From positions 1-9,228 of the forward strand of contig JAITEX010000186.1 in assembly GCA_031281765.1 (NCBI GenBank): a stretch of 9,228 bases of DNA, given 5' to 3'. The position numbers and the translations under genes were made by a program. Position 1 is the first letter of the stretch, and every line of letters begins with the position of its first letter. Below, piece by piece: positions 1 to 5,747 of this stretch. This stretch comes from Eubacteriales Family XIII. Incertae Sedis bacterium. GTDB lineage: Bacteria; Bacillota; Clostridia; Peptostreptococcales; Anaerovoracaceae. Under the pieces are notes generated by a model that saw nothing but the letters and a program-made list of their open reading frames with translations, searched no databases and was not told the DNA's origin.

Positions 1-344
1 AATTCCTTGATGCCGTATTTCTCGATGTCCTTTTTCGTGAATAATTCGAGCTGCTTCTCGACCTCTATCTCGACGGGCAGCCCGTGCGTATCCCAGCCCG
101 CCTTGCGCGGCACCTGATAGCCCTGCATCGTCTTGTGGCGGTTCACGGAATCCTTCAGGGTGCGGCTGATCACATGGTGAATGCCCGGGCGGCCGTTTGC
201 CGTCGGCGGGCCCTCGTAGAATAGAAACCGCGGGCTTCCCTCGCGGCCCTCGACGCACCGGCGCAGCAAATCGATTTCTTCCCACCGGTCCGCCTGCTTA
301 TTCTGAAAATCCGCTATCGGCTCCAACGATAAATTTTTGAACAT
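1..344 (-). CDS. ileS: Isoleucyl-tRNA synthetase, N-terminal fragment (runs off left edge)
   Basis: Cytoplasmic class I aminoacyl-tRNA synthetase that charges tRNA-Ile. The first 114 codons are present. The N-terminal Rossmann region is recognisable: FYEGPPTANG at residues 42-51, then PGIHH at 53-57 where the class I HIGH signature lies, then KTMQGYQVPRKAGWDTHGLP at 71-90 and VEIEVEK at 91-97. This block matches the long IleS type rather than LeuS or ValS. The HIGH box reads GIHH rather than HIGH, a variant I recall from one IleS subfamily. The ATG at 344 is preceded by a clear GCGGAGGAGC ribosome binding site. The gene starts only 26 bases after the GNAT gene stop, so there is no room for a T-box leader. 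The C-terminal part, including the KMSKS loop, lies outside the window. Confidence 0.93.
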   Translation of the reverse strand, partial: MFKNLSLEPIADFQNKQADRWEEIDLLRRCVEGREGSPRFLFYEGPPTANGRPGIHHVISRTLKDSVNRHKTMQGYQVPRKAGWDTHGLPVEIEVEKQLELFTKKDIEKYGIKE

Positions 345-369
345 ACGCTCCTCCGCTTTCTCTTGTTAT

Positions 370-398
370 ATTATAAATACCTGATAAACTGAACCAAA
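370..398 (-). promoter_or_regulatory. Possible ileS promoter overlapping the GNAT stop codon
   Basis: On the minus strand a perfect TATAAT -10 (370-375) overlaps the TAA stop of the acetyltransferase gene. A weak TTTGGT (393-398) sits 17 bases upstream. Transcription from here would give a leader of about 20 bases before the ileS ATG. The -35 is poor and the surroundings are AT-rich, so a chance match is possible. Confidence 0.4.
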
Positions 399-979
399 TA
401 GCCCGGCGAATCCTGATGTAATTCCTCATCATCAAGAAGGCGATTATACATTTTCACAAACCCATTCCGAACATAAAAATCGACAAGCTTAGGGTGATCG
501 GCACATTCAAGATAGACCATTTTCCCGCTCAAATTTCTTTGCGCGGCCACAATAATATTTATAGCAAGTTGCAACAACTCCGCTCCCGAAATTAAATCCT
601 CGCATCCCGAACTGTAATTTTTGCCAATCTGCCCTATGAGTGGTATGGGTACTATATACCTTTTTAAATCCGGATAATAAATACCGAATCTAAGGAATCT
701 ATTTTCCCAACTCTTACTTGAAACAGAATCGGGTTCGATAAAAAACAGCTTGTTAGCAAGGGAAAAATATCCGCCGATAACCCATTTGCCGTTTTTATTC
801 ATAAGGACAATATGGGTATTTGCTATTGAACGTTTCGAAAAATCTATAGCTTTCCCATGAAGAAAATCCTCTACATCCAAATTATATTTACATGAAAAAT
901 TAGAGAGGAGTTTTTTTGCCTTATCCTCTCCAATTTCATTTATGACATCGAATAAATTTGCAACTACATACTCTAACAT
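371..979 (-). CDS. GNAT-like N-acetyltransferase, putative toxin of a TA-like pair
   Basis: A 202-aa soluble protein with no signal peptide or membrane segment. The C-terminal half looks like a GNAT fold. It has IPLIGQIGKNY at residues 112-122, where the acetyl-CoA-binding Q/R-x-x-G-x-G/A loop would lie. A helix with GAELLQLAINII follows at 132-143. The strand-helix MVYLECADHPKLVDFYVRNGF at 154-174 is the typical GNAT motif B (LEC...FY..GF). The ATG at 979 overlaps the stop of the 60-aa upstream gene by 7 bases, so the two are translationally coupled. Base composition is strikingly AT-rich compared with the flanking pilus and ileS genes, suggesting acquisition by transfer. The small-gene-first order and tight overlap are typical of GNAT-type toxin-antitoxin modules that acetylate aminoacyl-tRNA. 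Toxin activity and substrate are inference; a plain acetyltransferase is possible. Confidence 0.75.
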   Translation of the reverse strand: MLEYVVANLFDVINEIGEDKAKKLLSNFSCKYNLDVEDFLHGKAIDFSKRSIANTHIVLMNKNGKWVIGGYFSLANKLFFIEPDSVSSKSWENRFLRFGIYYPDLKRYIVPIPLIGQIGKNYSSGCEDLISGAELLQLAINIIVAAQRNLSGKMVYLECADHPKLVDFYVRNGFVKMYNRLLDDEELHQDSPGYLVQFIRYL

Positions 980-1155
980 AGGGTATCATTTTTCAAATTA
1001 TTCTCTATCCAACGCTTATCTGCATATTTTACATTGCCGGACAGTTTAACAGGTTTATTCTTCTGCTTTTGAGAGACCTCTACGGCCTTCACAAGCGCCT
1101 TGAAAGCGTCCTTATCTTTAATCACGACATTATGCGAAAAACTACTTGTTGCCAT
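973..1155 (-). CDS. Small 60-aa protein, putative antitoxin partner of the GNAT protein
   Basis: A 60-aa lysine-rich protein with a predicted N-terminal strand (SFSHNVVI, residues 5-12), a helix around AFKALVKAVEVS (17-28), and a C-terminal segment ending KRWIENNLKND. I see no obvious helix-turn-helix or ribbon-helix-helix pattern, so DNA binding is uncertain. The ATG at 1155 has an excellent AAAGGAGG ribosome binding site 8 bases upstream, and a strong promoter lies just before that. Its stop overlaps the acetyltransferase start by 7 bases. I recall small proteins of this N-terminal style (aliphatic strand, then D-x-x-A-F/L) preceding GNAT genes in Firmicutes, which supports an antitoxin reading. 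That reading is inference from context, since no antitoxin family can be named from the sequence alone. Confidence 0.7.
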   Translation of the reverse strand: MATSSFSHNVVIKDKDAFKALVKAVEVSQKQKNKPVKLSGNVKYADKRWIENNLKNDTLC

Positions 1156-1192
1156 ATTCCCGGCCTCCTTTCATACAGTATTCTCTTTAATA

Positions 1193-1220
1193 ATTATACC
1201 AGTTTAGATAGTGATTGCAA
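1193..1220 (-). promoter_or_regulatory. Strong promoter of the antitoxin-GNAT pair
   Basis: Minus-strand -35 TTGCAA (1215-1220), 16-base spacer, and -10 TATAAT (1193-1198) preceded by TGG, giving an extended -10. Transcription would start near 1186 and reach the small-gene ATG at 1155 after about 30 bases. The -35 sits 2 bases past the stop of the last pilus gene, so the module has expression independent of that operon. Confidence 0.75.
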
Positions 1221-1226
1221 CATCAC
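1211..1226. repeat. Inverted repeat over the -35 of the TA-like promoter
   Basis: GTGAT (1211-1215) and ATCAC (1222-1226) form a perfect 5-bp inverted repeat around TGCAAC and cover the TTGCAA -35. It also overlaps the stop codon of the upstream gene. It could be an autoregulatory operator, as is common for toxin-antitoxin promoters, but the arms are short. Confidence 0.35.
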
Positions 1227-1657
1227 CTCTCATCTTCCGCTCCTTCCGGCTCCGCTTCCACTTCTCTCCAATAAAGCAGGTTCTGAACCGCGCCGCGAAT
1301 TTCGAATACGCCTTCGTTCTCCCGTGGCGAAACGCCGAAGAGGCGCGGGACCGCGAGAATTTTCCCGGTCGGGATACGAATGGCATAATATATGGTTCCC
1401 CCGGCCTCACCGGGCCTGCGGTCGAGTTCCATTTCGACGCGGTCCGCGCTGATATGAAAGGCCGACGCGATTTCACTGCGCAGCCGCGCTTCGTTTTCCG
1501 CCGAGAAGCCGCCCTCGTAAGCGGCCCTCTCCGCGGCCGAACGCGCGGCGCCCTCGGAGCGTGTGACGGCTGCGTAGCGTTCCTCCATCAGCATGAACTG
1601 CAGGACAAAGGCGAGCAGCAGCGGCAGCAACGCCGCGCAGACGATAAGCTGCTTCAT
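1223..1657 (-). CDS. TadE-like minor pseudopilin, last gene of the Tad-like operon
   Basis: A 144-aa protein with only three residues (MKQ) before one hydrophobic helix (residues 4-23). An extended helical stretch rich in Ala, Arg and Glu follows (about 25-65), then a beta-rich domain with IYYAIRIPTGKILAVPRLFG at 88-107, and an acidic tail. This layout of one N-terminal helix plus a small extracytoplasmic domain fits TadE-like minor pilins of Gram-positive Tad clusters. No prepilin peptidase cleavage motif is evident. The first residues MKQLIV match the start of the two tiny proteins encoded just upstream, indicating a common targeting or assembly signal or a shared origin. Its ATG overlaps the preceding stop as ATGA. 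No terminator is visible after it, so transcripts may continue into the TA-like pair. The family assignment is by architecture, not a diagnostic motif. Confidence 0.75.
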   Translation of the reverse strand: MKQLIVCAALLPLLLAFVLQFMLMEERYAAVTRSEGAARSAAERAAYEGGFSAENEARLRSEIASAFHISADRVEMELDRRPGEAGGTIYYAIRIPTGKILAVPRLFGVSPRENEGVFEIRGAVQNLLYWREVEAEPEGAEDER

Positions 1658-1797
1658 TCTCCAAGCATCCCCTCCGCACCGGCTTTCAATATATCGCCCG
1701 ACGCCTGCGCGACGGAGCCCTCACCCGGGCCCGCGATAAGGCCGTAGATAAACACGCCGAGAGCGATAAGCGAAGCGAGTACGATATACTGTTTCAT
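1654..1797 (-). CDS. Tiny 47-aa single-helix protein (Flp-like pilin candidate 2)
   Basis: The frame encodes 47 aa beginning MKQYIVLASLIALGVFIYGL. A hydrophobic helix spans about residues 4-23, then GPGEGS and a short amphipathic tail ending AGAEGMLGE. Start and stop both form 4-base ATGA overlaps with neighbours (1794-1797 and 1654-1657), strong evidence that it is translated. The preceding gene ends ATGGGCCTCGAATGA, so reinitiation by coupling is likely. Size and shape resemble a mature Flp pilin, but there is no leader and no G/A-F-x-x-x-E processing site. It may be an unprocessed structural subunit or a small membrane accessory of the TadB/TadC platform. Function is unproven. Confidence 0.8.
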   Translation of the reverse strand: MKQYIVLASLIALGVFIYGLIAGPGEGSVAQASGDILKAGAEGMLGE

Positions 1798-1934
1798 TCG
1801 AGGCCCATCTGCTCATACAGGTTTTCGGTAGTCTTATCCGTAATCCCTTGCGCGGAATCCTGCAGGCCGATTACCATCGCGGCGATGGCGATGCCGAGTA
1901 TTATGGTGGCCATCAATACTATCATTTGCTTCAT
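1794..1934 (-). CDS. Tiny 46-aa single-helix protein (Flp-like pilin candidate 1)
   Basis: The frame encodes 46 aa beginning MKQMIVLMATIILGIAIAAM. A hydrophobic helix spans about residues 4-24, and a polar tail ends ENLYEQMGLE. The ribosome binding site AAAGGA (1942-1947) overlaps the stop of the TadC-like gene and is 7 bases from the ATG. The stop overlaps the next ATG as ATGA. Size, helix position and hydrophilic tail match those of its neighbour at 1654-1797, so the two look like diverged paralogues. It has the dimensions of a mature Flp pilin without a leader peptide. A role as pilus subunit or membrane accessory is inferred from the operon only. Confidence 0.8.
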   Translation of the reverse strand: MKQMIVLMATIILGIAIAAMVIGLQDSAQGITDKTTENLYEQMGLE

Positions 1935-1946
1935 TATGCTGTCCTT

Positions 1947-2579
1947 TCAAAAAAACATCTCTGTCAGCTGACTCTTCTGCGATAAAAAATACGCTACGAT
2001 AATAAAATTCATAAACACGACCATGACGTTTACGATGACGGGAAGAAAGACGAGGTCGCTCAGGTTTTCGCTCCGGCGTTTCAGGCGCGTGGTCCGGAAC
2101 TCCTTCATCGCGGCCTGATAGGCCGCAAGCGTTGTGGCGAGCTTGTCCGGCGAGACGCGGTCGAAGCGCAGCAATATGCCGATAAAATCCTGCGCCGATT
2201 TCGTACCGGCCGTCTCGGCAAATACCTGAGCGGCGCCCGTCAGCCGGTTCACGCGCACCAAAGCAAGCGCCTTCAGCGACGCCGCGCCGAGCGTACCGCC
2301 GCGGTCGGCAAACTGTTCAAGCAATCCCGCCGCCGTCGGCGACGAGGCCGGCCCGGCAGAGGCGATATTCCGCACAAAGCTGATGGCGTCATATATCTCT
2401 CTGTCAACTTTTTCTCTTTTCAATCGCGCCGGAACAATGCCTGCCGTTACGCGCATCGCCTCCGTTACGCGTTTCAACCGCGAAACCGCTTCCTTCCTCC
2501 GCCCGGCCCGGCCGCGGACAAGGAAGGCCCCGGCTGCAAAAACCGGCAGAATTATGAGCGTCATCACGGCATCGTTCAT
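1947..2579 (-). CDS. TadC-like inner-membrane platform protein (T2SS/GspF-related)
   Basis: A 210-aa membrane protein with an N-terminal helix at about 5-21, a cytoplasmic helical region, and a C-terminal helix at about 176-199 followed by a short tail ending EMFF. The segment AAYQAAMKEFRTTRLKRRSENLSD (about 152-175), positively charged and just before the last membrane segment, is typical of TadC/GspF-like proteins. It is shorter than the roughly 300 aa I recall for full TadC, consistent with a reduced Gram-positive version. It would pair with the TadB-like protein to form the platform that couples ATPase motion to subunit insertion. Its ATG shares one base with the TadB-like stop. Sequence similarity to TadC is weak by eye; the assignment leans on gene order. 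Confidence 0.78.
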   Translation of the reverse strand: MNDAVMTLIILPVFAAGAFLVRGRAGRRKEAVSRLKRVTEAMRVTAGIVPARLKREKVDREIYDAISFVRNIASAGPASSPTAAGLLEQFADRGGTLGAASLKALALVRVNRLTGAAQVFAETAGTKSAQDFIGILLRFDRVSPDKLATTLAAYQAAMKEFRTTRLKRRSENLSDLVFLPVIVNVMVVFMNFIIVAYFLSQKSQLTEMFF

Positions 2580-3517
2580 CAGAAATCCAGCTTTCTGTTC
2601 ATAATGAGCTGCAGCAGGCCGAGGTTCAGCATAAAGAGGAATGCCATCGCCGCGAATAGGCTGAGCCCTTCATAGGTATAGAACTGGTTTCTGAGGAATT
2701 CAAGCGGCGACAGCCCGAGCTTCGCGACGGACACAAAGACGGTCCCGGCATAGAGCAGCGGGATGAGCAGTACCGTAATGCGCACGGCTTCGCCGTTGAT
2801 GCGTTTTCGTTCTTCCGCAAGCGCGCGGGCCTCGCGCAGCTGCACCATCAGGTCCTCGAGCGCGAGGGATATGTCGCAGCCCGTAAGAGCCGCCGCTTTG
2901 ATATGGTAGGCGAGCAGGCGTCCCCAATTCGTGCCGATGCCGTAAGCGAACCTGTTTGTGGCCGCAGCTATCTTCTCCGCGTTCCCCGTGGCGCGCAGTT
3001 CTATGAGCAGGGCTGACATCAGCCTTCCCGTAACTTTGATAGGCCCGCCCGACGCGGCGCTCTTTTCGAGCGTGTCAAATATATTGCATGACGAAATCCA
3101 GTATTGCGAGATGAGCAGCGAGATGAGCTCCTCTCCCTCAAAGCTGCCTTTGCGCCGTATTTTCTCGAGCCGGAGCCGAAGCGCCAGATACGGTACGGAC
3201 GCAAAAAGCAGCGCGGTGAGCAGCGCGCGGGCCGCGCCGAGCACGGAGGCCGACGAGGCAAAAATCAAGACCCCGAGGCCGAGCGTCAAGGTAATGAGCG
3301 CAGACGGCTTCACGCGCCCGCCCGTCACGGCGGCAAGCACGTCATCGAGGTGTGAGACGAGCGAGAACGCCTGCTCCCGCTTCCTCTTGCGTACACGCAG
3401 CCGCCGCCCGCCAAGCAACAGCTCCGGTATCCCGGAAATTTGTTTCCTGACCAGCAGAAGCAGGCCGGCCAGGAAAACCATATATAAAAACGCGCTCACA
3501 AGCGTGATTGCGGTCAT
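2579..3517 (-). CDS. TadB-like inner-membrane platform protein
   Basis: A 312-aa membrane protein. Hydrophobic segments lie near residues 3-23, 73-93, 96-113, 245-265 and 285-304. A large cytoplasmic part lies between them, carrying FEGEELISLLISQY (126-139) and the helix DISLALEDLMVQLREARALAEERKRI (215-240). That pattern, a cytoplasmic helical bundle followed by paired C-terminal membrane segments, is the T2SS-F/TadB layout, and the length is normal for TadB. It should contact the CpaF-like ATPase encoded directly upstream and the TadC-like protein downstream. The ATG overlaps the ATPase stop as ATGA (3514-3517). Confidence 0.82.
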   Translation of the reverse strand: MTAITLVSAFLYMVFLAGLLLLVRKQISGIPELLLGGRRLRVRKRKREQAFSLVSHLDDVLAAVTGGRVKPSALITLTLGLGVLIFASSASVLGAARALLTALLFASVPYLALRLRLEKIRRKGSFEGEELISLLISQYWISSCNIFDTLEKSAASGGPIKVTGRLMSALLIELRATGNAEKIAAATNRFAYGIGTNWGRLLAYHIKAAALTGCDISLALEDLMVQLREARALAEERKRINGEAVRITVLLIPLLYAGTVFVSVAKLGLSPLEFLRNQFYTYEGLSLFAAMAFLFMLNLGLLQLIMNRKLDF

Positions 3518-4815
3518 GACAGCCTCCCCCTGATTTCGAGGTTTTGCAGCTCCTTTTCAAAAACAGCGAACGCCGTATGGTCCGCCGACAGAAAGCGGCG
3601 GCGACGGTCCGCGTCGATGCGAAAGGTCCATCTCCACTTATCCTTTGCGGCGTCGTAGACGCAGATGTCCTCGGCATAAGGGCTGCCGTCCCGCACGCCT
3701 ACTTCGTAGATGCCCGCGAGCTTCTTTTTGCCCATCCCCTGCAAGCTCACAAAGTGAAACACGTAGTCAAAGCTCGAGGCGACGCGCAGCTCCGTTTTCG
3801 CTATGTCGCCGCCCATGCACCTGACGATTTCCGTCGCCGCTTCCGCCGCAAACATCTTCGGGTCGCGCAGGTGGAAGGTCATCTTCATGCGCCGCGTACC
3901 GCGCTGCGCGAGCCGGACCGCCGTATCAAGCGCAATGCCGTCCCGCGCTTCCGCAAGGATAAAGTAGTCCGCGTCGCTGCGCATCAGGTTCTTCGCGATG
4001 CCCGCAAGCGTATCCCCGTCCGCAATCAGCTGCACTATCGGCGCGGACGGCATCAGGTGGTGCATGGGTATCTCGGGGTCGGTCTCGACCATCACGCCCT
4101 CAAGCGCCGGGTCTTCATAGCTCTGCCACGTGGACAGGAAGGTTGTCTTTGCCGAGCGGACGCTGCCGCAAAACACGACATTGACGCCGAGGCGCACCAT
4201 GCTTTCGAACAGCGGGATCGCCTCGGCGGGTACGGTGCCGCGGCCGGCCTGCTCCTCAAACGAGTAGACCGGTATGATGTACCGGCGGAATATAATGACG
4301 TCAAGCCCCTCTTTCACTATGCCGCTTCTGAATATTGTGACGCGCGTCCCGTCGAGCATATAGACCTCGTGAAACGCCTTGTCCTGACGCTCCCCCGGAG
4401 CAAGCAGCAGCAGAGCGCGAATCAGTTGATCGCGCCGGTCGCGTTCTATGCGTTGTGGCATCAGCCGCATTACGCCGCTCTTTAAAAAGTACACGCGGTC
4501 GCCAATCACCTTCGCGGAGCTGCTGTCCCCCCATGCGGCCGTAAACCATTCCGCGAGCCCGGCGAGCCCCCATACTTCGTGGAAAATGGCGTCCGGCGCA
4601 TCCTTGTACCACGACGGGAACTCCGTTTTTTCACCGGGGCCCGCAGTTTCGGCAAGCGCTGTCCGTATCTTTTCCTTTATTATGCGCGTCTCTTTTACAT
4701 AGCCTATCATAGCCCGTTTCTGCAAATCCACGGCCGCCGACATCGTCTCGGCGGATTCGTTCCACTCGGCATGCAGCCGCCGTTCGGCGCATTCACACGC
4801 GGTCTTGAAATCCAT
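3514..4815 (-). CDS. CpaF/TadA-like secretion ATPase with degenerate Walker A
   Basis: A 433-aa cytoplasmic protein of the T2SS/T4P/T4SS ATPase superfamily. The N-terminal domain (1-195) ends in YIIPVYSFEE, corresponding to the CpaF region before the nucleotide-binding domain. The Walker A position reads GSVRSAKTT (217-225), where GGTGSGKTT is usual. The lysine K223 and following threonines remain, but two glycines are replaced by R220 and A222. The Walker B-like ADYFILAEARDG (282-293) retains the acidic E289, matching GEVRG. The histidine box reads MTFHLRDP (312-319) in place of T-x-H-A. It should power pilus or secretion assembly through the TadB/TadC-like platform. It begins one base inside the CpaB-like stop (TGATG) and overlaps the TadB-like gene by 4 bases. 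Whether the altered P-loop still hydrolyses ATP cannot be judged from sequence. Confidence 0.87.
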   Translation of the reverse strand: MDFKTACECAERRLHAEWNESAETMSAAVDLQKRAMIGYVKETRIIKEKIRTALAETAGPGEKTEFPSWYKDAPDAIFHEVWGLAGLAEWFTAAWGDSSSAKVIGDRVYFLKSGVMRLMPQRIERDRRDQLIRALLLLAPGERQDKAFHEVYMLDGTRVTIFRSGIVKEGLDVIIFRRYIIPVYSFEEQAGRGTVPAEAIPLFESMVRLGVNVVFCGSVRSAKTTFLSTWQSYEDPALEGVMVETDPEIPMHHLMPSAPIVQLIADGDTLAGIAKNLMRSDADYFILAEARDGIALDTAVRLAQRGTRRMKMTFHLRDPKMFAAEAATEIVRCMGGDIAKTELRVASSFDYVFHFVSLQGMGKKKLAGIYEVGVRDGSPYAEDICVYDAAKDKWRWTFRIDADRRRRFLSADHTAFAVFEKELQNLEIRGRLS

Positions 4816-5501
4816 CAGTTCCTCCTCAGCACTATTACGAGCGACGGTTCCCCCGCGGCCTCTGCATACGCTTTGAGTCGCATATAGCTCGCGAGATCCG
4901 TAATGATTTCGATATGGTCCACATCCGCACCGCTCTCCGGACGCGCGTTCAGTCCTTCCCCGCCGAAAATCCCGGCCTCGCCGGCCTGCCGCGTAATCTC
5001 ATCGTTTTCATCATCCTTCACGAAGGCGACCTTATAGATGCCGAACGCCGTCGTCCCGTCCGCCGAAACTATTTCGGCCTCGTCGCCCTGCCGCAGCGCG
5101 CTTGAACACATGTAGATCCAGTCGCGCCGTATCACGAAATAGGAGGTCTCCGCTTCATCCGCAGACCGCGCTTCGTCGAGCAGCTTCGCGGATAGTTGCG
5201 CACCCTTCGGTATGAACGCCGCAGCCCTCTTCCCTTCGGCCTCGCTCGACTGGTTTGCGTAGACCACCTCCGAAACCTTCGCGTTCAGCGGCGCCGCGAC
5301 CGTTGTCAGCATCGACGCGGTAATGATTTCCGACGCGGGTATATCCTCCGCCGCTACGAGCACCTCGTCCATCAGCGCTATCTCGCGCCCCTTCGCCTCC
5401 CAGAACGCCAGCAGTGCTATCGCCAGCACGATGAGCAGTACGCCGGAAAGGCGTTTCATCGCCTCTTTTCTTATGTTTTTCAAGTATCCTCTGTTCTTCA
5501 T
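4815..5501 (-). CDS. CpaB/RcpC-like SAF-domain protein, first gene of the Tad-like operon
   Basis: A 228-aa protein anchored by one N-terminal membrane helix (about 18-34, after a basic start with K and R). A SAF-type domain follows, with VLVAAEDIPASEIITASMLT at 47-66 and a second element at AAAFIPKGAQLSAKLLDEA (93-111). The rest (115-228) corresponds to the RcpC/CpaB region, with GDEAEIVSADG around 139-149. CpaB-type proteins are extracytoplasmic assembly factors of Flp/Tad pili. The ATG at 5501 is preceded by GGGAGAGAG. An internal ATG at residue 15 has a GAGG too close to it, so the longer start is preferred. It leads a run of seven genes with overlaps or tiny gaps. No pilin peptidase, CpaE/TadZ or secretin gene lies in the window. 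Confidence 0.85.
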   Translation of the reverse strand: MKNRGYLKNIRKEAMKRLSGVLLIVLAIALLAFWEAKGREIALMDEVLVAAEDIPASEIITASMLTTVAAPLNAKVSEVVYANQSSEAEGKRAAAFIPKGAQLSAKLLDEARSADEAETSYFVIRRDWIYMCSSALRQGDEAEIVSADGTTAFGIYKVAFVKDDENDEITRQAGEAGIFGGEGLNARPESGADVDHIEIITDLASYMRLKAYAEAAGEPSLVIVLRRN

Positions 5502-5545
5502 ATATTCTCTCTCCCGCCGTCGCGCGCACGCGTTCGCATCACTTG

Positions 5546-5576
5546 GGAAGTTTTCAGTTTAAAAACTTTTACTTCC
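5546..5576 (-). promoter_or_regulatory. Nested inverted repeat in the leader of the Tad-like operon
   Basis: On the transcript, outer arms GGAAGT and ACTTCC (6 bp) enclose inner arms AGTTT and AAACT (5 bp), separated by 3- and 4-base internal loops of A/G. The element lies between the predicted start (near 5589) and the CpaB-like ATG. It could be an RNA hairpin or an operator. It has no following U tract, so it is not a usual terminator. The stem is AU-rich and only moderately stable. Confidence 0.5.
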
Positions 5577-5595
5577 GCTACTGAATATATTTTAC

Positions 5596-5623
5596 AGTAT
5601 ACCATGAATTTACATTATGTCAA
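5596..5623 (-). promoter_or_regulatory. Promoter of the Tad-like operon
   Basis: Minus-strand -35 TTGACA (perfect, 5618-5623), 16-base spacer, and -10 TATACT (5596-5601) preceded by TGG as an extended -10. The predicted start near 5589 gives a leader of about 88 bases before the CpaB-like ATG. It resembles a housekeeping sigma-70/sigma-A promoter. Confidence 0.8.
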
Positions 5624-5654
5624 TAGTTTCCTTGAAATTTTTTTATGAAATAAT

Positions 5655-5713
5655 AAAAAGTCTCAATGCGACACTTTTTGAGAATTTCAAAAGCCTCAGC
5701 ACGACACTTTTTG
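5655..5713. repeat. Two phased palindromic 25-bp repeats upstream of the Tad-like promoter
   Basis: The plus-strand copies at 5656-5680 and 5689-5713 agree at 21 of 25 positions, and all four differences are transitions. They are spaced 33 bases apart, about three helical turns. Each is also an imperfect inverted repeat: the copy extended to 5655-5679 has arms AAAAAGT and ACTTTTT with TC...GA inside. They lie 32 bases beyond the -35 box, a typical activator position. They also lie 35 bases after the stop of the second P-II-like gene. As RNA, the first could form an A/U-stem hairpin ending in U, so a weak terminator role for the P-II operon is an alternative or an addition. Confidence 0.7.
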
Positions 5714-5747
5714 GTGATTTACAAATTTTCTTTGTGTACCTGTGTTA

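Noticed and set aside
345..370. T-box riboswitch ahead of ileS
   Set aside because: There are only 26 bases, with no specifier stem and no T-box sequence.
1211..1747. Plus-strand frame of 178 codons across the TadE-like gene and the tiny genes
   Set aside because: It conflicts with three coupled minus-strand genes linked by ATGA overlaps and has no recognisable product.
3544..4485. Plus-strand open frame of 313 codons opposite the CpaF-like gene
   Set aside because: It is a codon-bias shadow of a GC-rich gene: composition is rich in Arg and His, no family is recognisable, there is no ribosome binding site, and the minus-strand frame has clear ATPase motifs.
5655..5680. Spo0A box or ComK site as a named regulator site
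   Set aside because: TGTCG and A/T tracts partially resemble these motifs, but the palindrome does not match either consensus, so no regulator is named.
5655..5713. CRISPR array
   Set aside because: There are only two repeat units with an 8-base gap between them, no spacer of usual size, and no cas genes.
5624..5747. Sigma-54 (-24/-12) promoter linked to the tandem repeats
   Set aside because: No TGGC-N7-TTGC type element was found downstream of the repeats; the promoter present fits the housekeeping sigma consensus.
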